DNA from: Chlamydoabsidia padenii | Lineage: Eukaryota; Mucoromycota; Mucoromycetes; Mucorales; Cunninghamellaceae | Assembly: GCA_025330725.1 (NCBI GenBank) | Contig: JAIWND010000001.1 | Location: 2,300,501-2,364,500, forward strand | DNA length: 64,000 bases | Direction: 5' to 3' | The notes under the pieces: model-generated | Seen by the model: only the letters and a program-made list of their open reading frames with translations | Told to the model about the DNA's origin: nothing | Databases searched by the model: none | Part shown: piece after piece, positions 59,972 to 64,000 of the stretch | How positions within the stretch are numbered: the stretch's first letter is position 1 | Layout: each line of letters begins with the position of its first letter | Made by a program: the position numbers and the translations under genes

Positions 59972-61225
59972 ATGCCTGACTCTCATAAATCCAAACACAC
60001 GTTATATAGTAATCGACTACCATTAATCACCACTACTACTTTAGATCAAGTGACTGAAGAAGAAGACGAGCAGGATATTCAAGATTTACGGTTTAGGTCT
60101 TCGCCCCTTGGCACGTCTCATTCGGCTATCTCACTTGCGTCTCTTGCTCGCGAATCGTACAATGGACAATCATCATTATTAAAGATTCAGCAGACGACTT
60201 CACCCACCGACTTTACACTCAACACAGGCACTCGGGATCAAGATGATGTTCCAAAACCCCTGTAAAACCCTGTCCCCTCTCAAAACTACAGGTGATACTC
60301 ATTCTTTTATTTTTAGGAAAGGACGACGCAATTCATTCAGTAGTTTTCTATCACATAAATATGCGAAAACAAAACTACAACAAGACCAAGAACGTGTTTT
60401 GCCCATCTTTAACGAACGACTTGATCAACAACGGCCTACCACAAAGGAATTCCAAAAAGGTCATCGCCCAAGATCTTTTTCAGAGTAAAAAGTCCATTCG
60501 TTGATCCATCTCGACTCTGTTTTTTTACTAATGCCTTTTTTTTTATATTTATCTCTAGAGTCCCTGCTGTTCCTACACCTGTTGAACGCGCTCCTCCAGT
60601 AGCCACCACCAACAAGACTCCGATTTACGAATACTATGGTTTTGTCATGTATTTGGCCTCCTTTGTTGTCTTTGGTAAGTAATATAGTAGACTAGGTGGG
60701 AGGGGGGGTATACTCAACTTGTTTGAATAGGACTTTATATTATTTGGGCCTATGTCCCTGATCCTATATTACATGGCATGGGAATCACGTATTATCCAGA
60801 TAGGTAAAAGATGCAGAGCACCTCAAGCAGTCATTGACTTTTTATATATATATATATATAGATACTGGGCACTGGCTATACCTGTTTGGATCATGACCTT
60901 GGTTTGGTTCACCTTTGTTTGTTATATCACTGTCAATCTAATGAATACCCCTCCTTTTGACTCTTATGATTGTATTACTGGTAAGACAATAAAATATAAA
61001 ATAAACCCCCCCCCAAAAAAAAGATGAGATATTAACTGTGATGTAGATGAACATGCAAGTATGATGGAAATCGAAAAAATGTCATTTGAAGATCGACCTG
61101 CTGACTGGATGCCTGAATTACATGATATTCCAATTGGTGTGGTCAACTCATATCTCTATCAAATGGATGAAAAACAAGATCAGACAATCAAGATGAACGG
61201 TCGGTCTTGTTCAAGATTTGGGTGA
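59972..61225 (+). CDS. GPI19: PIG-P subunit of GPI-GlcNAc transferase
   Basis: Subunit of the ER complex that starts GPI-anchor synthesis by adding GlcNAc to phosphatidylinositol. Six exons: 59972-60261, 60317-60484, 60559-60674, 60731-60803, 60862-60980, 61047-61225; 314 residues. PIG-P lies at about residues 165-300: YEYYGFVMYLASFVVFGLYIIWAYVPD (first span and conserved turn), GITYYPDRYWALAIPVWIM (second span), then the IEKMSFEDRPADWMPELHDIPIG tail. The first 160 residues are a hydrophilic, low-complexity extension absent from the short animal protein. Splicing of exons 1-3 keeps frame, but a separate shorter mRNA starting nearer PIG-P cannot be excluded. Confidence 0.86.
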
Positions 61226-61800
61226 TTCTTTCTCATGGGTTGTTGTGTACTATAATTCACTTTTTGTGTATATTTGATTGTCTCTCTTTAGTGTTATTAT
61301 TACTACATACTAGTTTTATTAGACTCTTAATCTTCCCCTTTTAAATTAATTGTATATACTATTACTTATTTATCTATACCAAATGGATGTTGTCTGTTAT
61401 AATAAAGCTACTCTTTGATCTTCATGTTTTTTGACTAGATATAGGTTGGACTTGATTCAAGGTCACATGCTCTATGACCCATCATATACAATGAAATGTC
61501 AAAGTTTGTTTGCATGACGGCAAGTTGGAAAGAGTTCCCCATGTAGTCGACTATTGACTATGAGCATCCTGCTATATGGGCCACATTGTGTCTTTGACAG
61601 GCAGGTGGACCCTGATTTTATTTATAGATTCAAATCCCGACATCATGGGTATTGAGTGATTTAAAACATAACATACATAGAAACTTTTCTTCATCTATTA
61701 CCATATTAGAACAACCTATCAGTAAATAAGGCCGGCATTTTTGATTGATCCAGTGAAACTTGTCTTGTTGTCCTTTGGGTTCCCTAAATTGATTTATGTT
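61226..61800. other. Intergenic
   Basis: GPI19 3' flank, then DNA leading into the Fanzor-like relic. GATTCAAATCCCGAC at 61627-61641. No gene seen. Confidence 0.5.
61627..61641 (-). promoter_or_regulatory. GATTCAAATCCCGAC element (site 17)
   Basis: About 170 bp upstream of the relic's first coding-like bases; its position is like that of the copies before live genes. Confidence 0.35.
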
Positions 61801-61804
61801 TGTG

Positions 61805-62608
61805 GCGGGAAAAGAACATTGCGCACTGGAAGAAGAAATAGATAATTATGATGCAAAGCAAGTACACAAGTTGATGAAGGTCCATTCCAAGATATCCCAG
61901 CTAAAAGAATCAGTAGCCAATCAAGGATCGACTATTGCCGCCATGTCGTGAAGAAAAAAGAGGAGCAAACTAATATCAATGCCATTGAAGGATATCTGTC
62001 TGAGATTGAACAAGTGCATAAAAACCAAGACGATCAGCGCCATGTTTACATTGGGACCTTACATGAAAGTCAGCAATACAGATATCTTCTACACACATTC
62101 TACCACCAATCTTCATGGATCAGGAAGCAAACTATGGTACGGAAAGATTCAACAACAAGGCCTATGCATCTGCGGCAAAAGCATCAATACGAAACCCAGT
62201 GGATCCCAAATGCAAACCCCGCCACGTCAAATCAGTTGTGTTTTATGGAGATGCTGGCCAAGTTCATGGTTCAAGAATAAAAGGATACCGGCGTCAAAGC
62301 ACGACCAAGTTACAACAATCTCTCAAGGAAAAGGCAACAGTTCATGAAACCAATGAATACTGTACCTTACATCGAAACTATGTTGTCTCTGTGACTCTCG
62401 GGTTGTTCGCCCACGGCGGCAGGATAGCACCAAGTTGAATTCAGGAATCGTATCTAATTGCATTGGAAGAAAAACTGGATTTGCTTCGCGGGGGCGGGAT
62501 CAAAATGCAGCAATAAACATTTTGAAGAAAGGAGTTTACAAACTGACGACCAATAGCGACTACCCGCTTTTACATCAGCAACAGCACAAATTTTATTCAA
62601 GTACTTGA
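61805..62608 (+). pseudogene. TnpB/Fanzor-like RNA-guided nuclease relic
   Basis: Coding-like segments in changing frames, so it is broken by at least three frameshifts. In order: ALEEEIDNYDAKQVHKLMKV (about 61824 on), INAIEGYLSEIEQVHKN, a HSTTNLHGSGSKLW segment, SVVFYGDAGQVHGSRIKGYRR (about 62230), then KEKATVHETNEYCT with a RuvC-II-like Glu. After another shift come LCCLCDSRVVRPRR (zinc-ribbon Cys pair) and RDQNAAINILKKG, which is the RuvC-III motif of TnpB/OrfB and eukaryotic Fanzor proteins. The Glu, CxxC and final Asp are in the right order and spacing. No intact frame and no clear terminal repeats were found. Fanzor-like genes are known from Mucorales (family knowledge). Confidence 0.6.
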
Positions 62609-63258
62609 TCGGTGGCAACAATTCTTGGAAAGAGAATATGGGCCAATACCTTCCGCGAGAAGGATGTGTAATGTAGTAATGGTAAGTTGCATGAACCACT
62701 CATATCCGTATTATCGCTAACTGAATTTTTCATTCGCCGACTAATTACTTCGTCATGCATAATTGAATAATCTTCTTGATGCCAATTGACTGGGTGGGGT
62801 TGAATGTTGGATAGATGCCAAGTCGCTGTTAAACGGCTGTGGTAAGATTTTCTTATATTAGCATTAATGTTCTCATTTCCAAGCTTTTTTAATTTAACAG
62901 TTGGCACAATATGCTGGGTATTCACTAGTGTCAGTTCAAGCAAAAATTTCTCTCCCAACCATCTCGGTGGATAGATACGTTATCTCGGTGCCTACCTCCC
63001 TTCCCACATAGAAATATAACTCTCCTTATCTATCTTTATGTATTCACTAATTAAAGGAGGGTACGTTGGAATGGTTGATGGGCGTATGGCGGGAATTGAA
63101 ATCCGCCTTTGTGCAGTGTTTTTATTTCTTTGTTCCCGCCCCCCCTTTTTTTTCTCTCTCTCTTTTCTCCTCCTTTCTTCAATATCATCTTGACTTGCAT
63201 ATACACATATATATACCTCTCTATATTACTTATTTACTTGAATCACCAATAATCTTTA
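62609..63258. other. Intergenic
   Basis: An antisense open frame (62593-62958) has no ATG-led domain and overlaps the relic's 3' end. A palindromic double copy of the recurring element lies at 63088-63107, followed by a pyrimidine-rich leader. Confidence 0.45.
63088..63107. promoter_or_regulatory. Palindromic double element (site 18)
   Basis: GGCGGGAATTGAAATCCGCC carries overlapping copies of the element on both strands, with GGCGG and CCGCC arms. It is 152 bp upstream of the last gene's ATG. Confidence 0.5.
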
Positions 63259-64000
63259 ATGATACGGACGAGTCGATTGTCACATTATTTGGTTGGACTC
63301 ATTCTCTTCCTCTTTTTATCCATTGCGACTCTGTCAAGGTACCAACTACGAGATCCTATCCCAACATCAAACCCCCAATCGATTCCTGCTGGCACAAATT
63401 ATCTCTCTTGGCTTCCTCATGGGTAAGAAACACCACGTTGATAACAACCCTTACATTAATATCGTTATATTATTCACTTTATAGTGACATTACTGATCAA
63501 CACGAAGCATTCCGAAATGCCTTGCGAATTGGAAAAGCGTTGAATCGAACAGTGATTGCACCCAAACTACGATTGGGACAACCCCTACACTGGCAACCTT
63601 TTGAAGAATTGGCTCGGTCTTATACAACATTACAAGACAAGGAAGAACTACGACAACGCTGCCAGTCTACTACGATCGACCAGGTGGTCTGTCTCCAAAA
63701 GTTGAACGAATGGGCTGAAATCCCATGGTCTAGTCTGTTTGATGTAAAGGCAATTACTACCGAATTTGGTATTCCTGTTATTGAAAGAACCGACGGACAC
63801 GGCTGGGGAGTGAATGAAACGGCTCAAGGCGTGATGGATACTATTACTGATGTGGTGGTATTGGATGCGATGACTTTTATCGAAAATGCTACTTTTTATA
63901 ATGATCAGGATACTGAAGGATGGGGCGATTATTTGGAACGACAACTCTCTCAGTATATTGTACATCAACCAAAAAACAGCAACATCATCACCAATAACAA
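63259..64000 (+). CDS. Type II membrane protein, O-fucosyltransferase-like (3' end outside window)
   Basis: Two exons seen, 63259-63422 and 63485 to the window edge; the first 226 residues. The signal anchor is residues 9-27 (YLVGLILFLFLSIATLS). After a short stem comes YLSWLPHGDITDQHEAFRNAL, then IGKALNRTVIAPKLRLGQ and LHWQPFEELARSY. The pattern of a Gly-rich turn, amphipathic helix and NRT(V/L)(I/V)xP strand resembles the start of the GDP-fucose O-fucosyltransferase fold, as in fungal CigA-like Golgi proteins. Because the donor-binding part is outside the window, the assignment is tentative. Confidence 0.6.

Noticed and set aside
62593..62958. Antisense gene beside the Fanzor-like relic
   Set aside because: The frame starts without ATG, has no domain and partly mirrors the relic's 3' coding-like sequence.

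Overview
The window is nuclear DNA of a filamentous fungus, most likely a Mucoromycota/Mucorales species (inferred). The genes are dense, with many short introns of about 50-100 bp that use GTAAGT-like donors and TAG or CAG acceptors. Intergenic DNA is AT-rich, and pyrimidine tracts often sit just before the start codon. Best protein resemblances are to fungal housekeeping families, a MEF2-type MADS protein is present, and a TnpB/Fanzor-like relic lies near the right end. I saw no rRNA, no convincing tRNA, no CRISPR array and no bacterial-type operon.

Layout. 0-12.9 kb: DcpS-type decapping scavenger (cut by the left edge), a fungal hypothetical, alanine aminotransferase, cytochrome c peroxidase, cystathionine gamma-lyase, a 2-hydroxyacyl-CoA lyase-like ThDP enzyme and a short-chain dehydrogenase. 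12.9-17.1 kb: gene-poor, with a decayed or unrecognised multi-exon locus and one proline-rich hypothetical. 17.8-28 kb: endopolyphosphatase, BCS1-like AAA ATPase, B56 subunit of PP2A, mitochondrial porin and PEX11. 28-36.9 kb: TM9 nonaspanin, thioredoxin-like TXNDC17, holocytochrome c synthase, FkbM-type methyltransferase and SIP5-like protein. 37-48.5 kb: MEF2-type MADS factor, creC/WDR20 WD protein, an alpha/beta-hydrolase-tyrosine phosphatase fusion, proteasome beta5, an F-box protein and an EI24-like membrane protein. 48.8-61.3 kb: TUP1, a SAM methyltransferase, BUD32, SEC31 and GPI19/PIG-P. 61.8-62.6 kb: frameshifted TnpB/Fanzor-like relic. 63.2 kb to the end: a type II membrane protein cut by the right edge.

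Functional threads. Several products are mitochondrial or peroxisomal (CCP, porin, cytochrome c synthase, BCS1-like, PEX11, the ThDP lyase). Homologues of three nutrient-repression proteins (SIP5, creC, TUP1) lie within about 15 kb. Many gene pairs are divergent with 0.2-0.55 kb between their starts. For most spliced genes I worked out exon boundaries by hand, and the summed exon lengths keep frame from start to stop.

The most interesting non-genic signal is a short element, GCGGGATTTGAA or its complement TTCAAATCCCGC. It recurs at about 20 places, mostly 50-170 bp upstream of unrelated start codons. The most interesting genic signals are the Fanzor-like relic and the hydrolase-phosphatase fusion.
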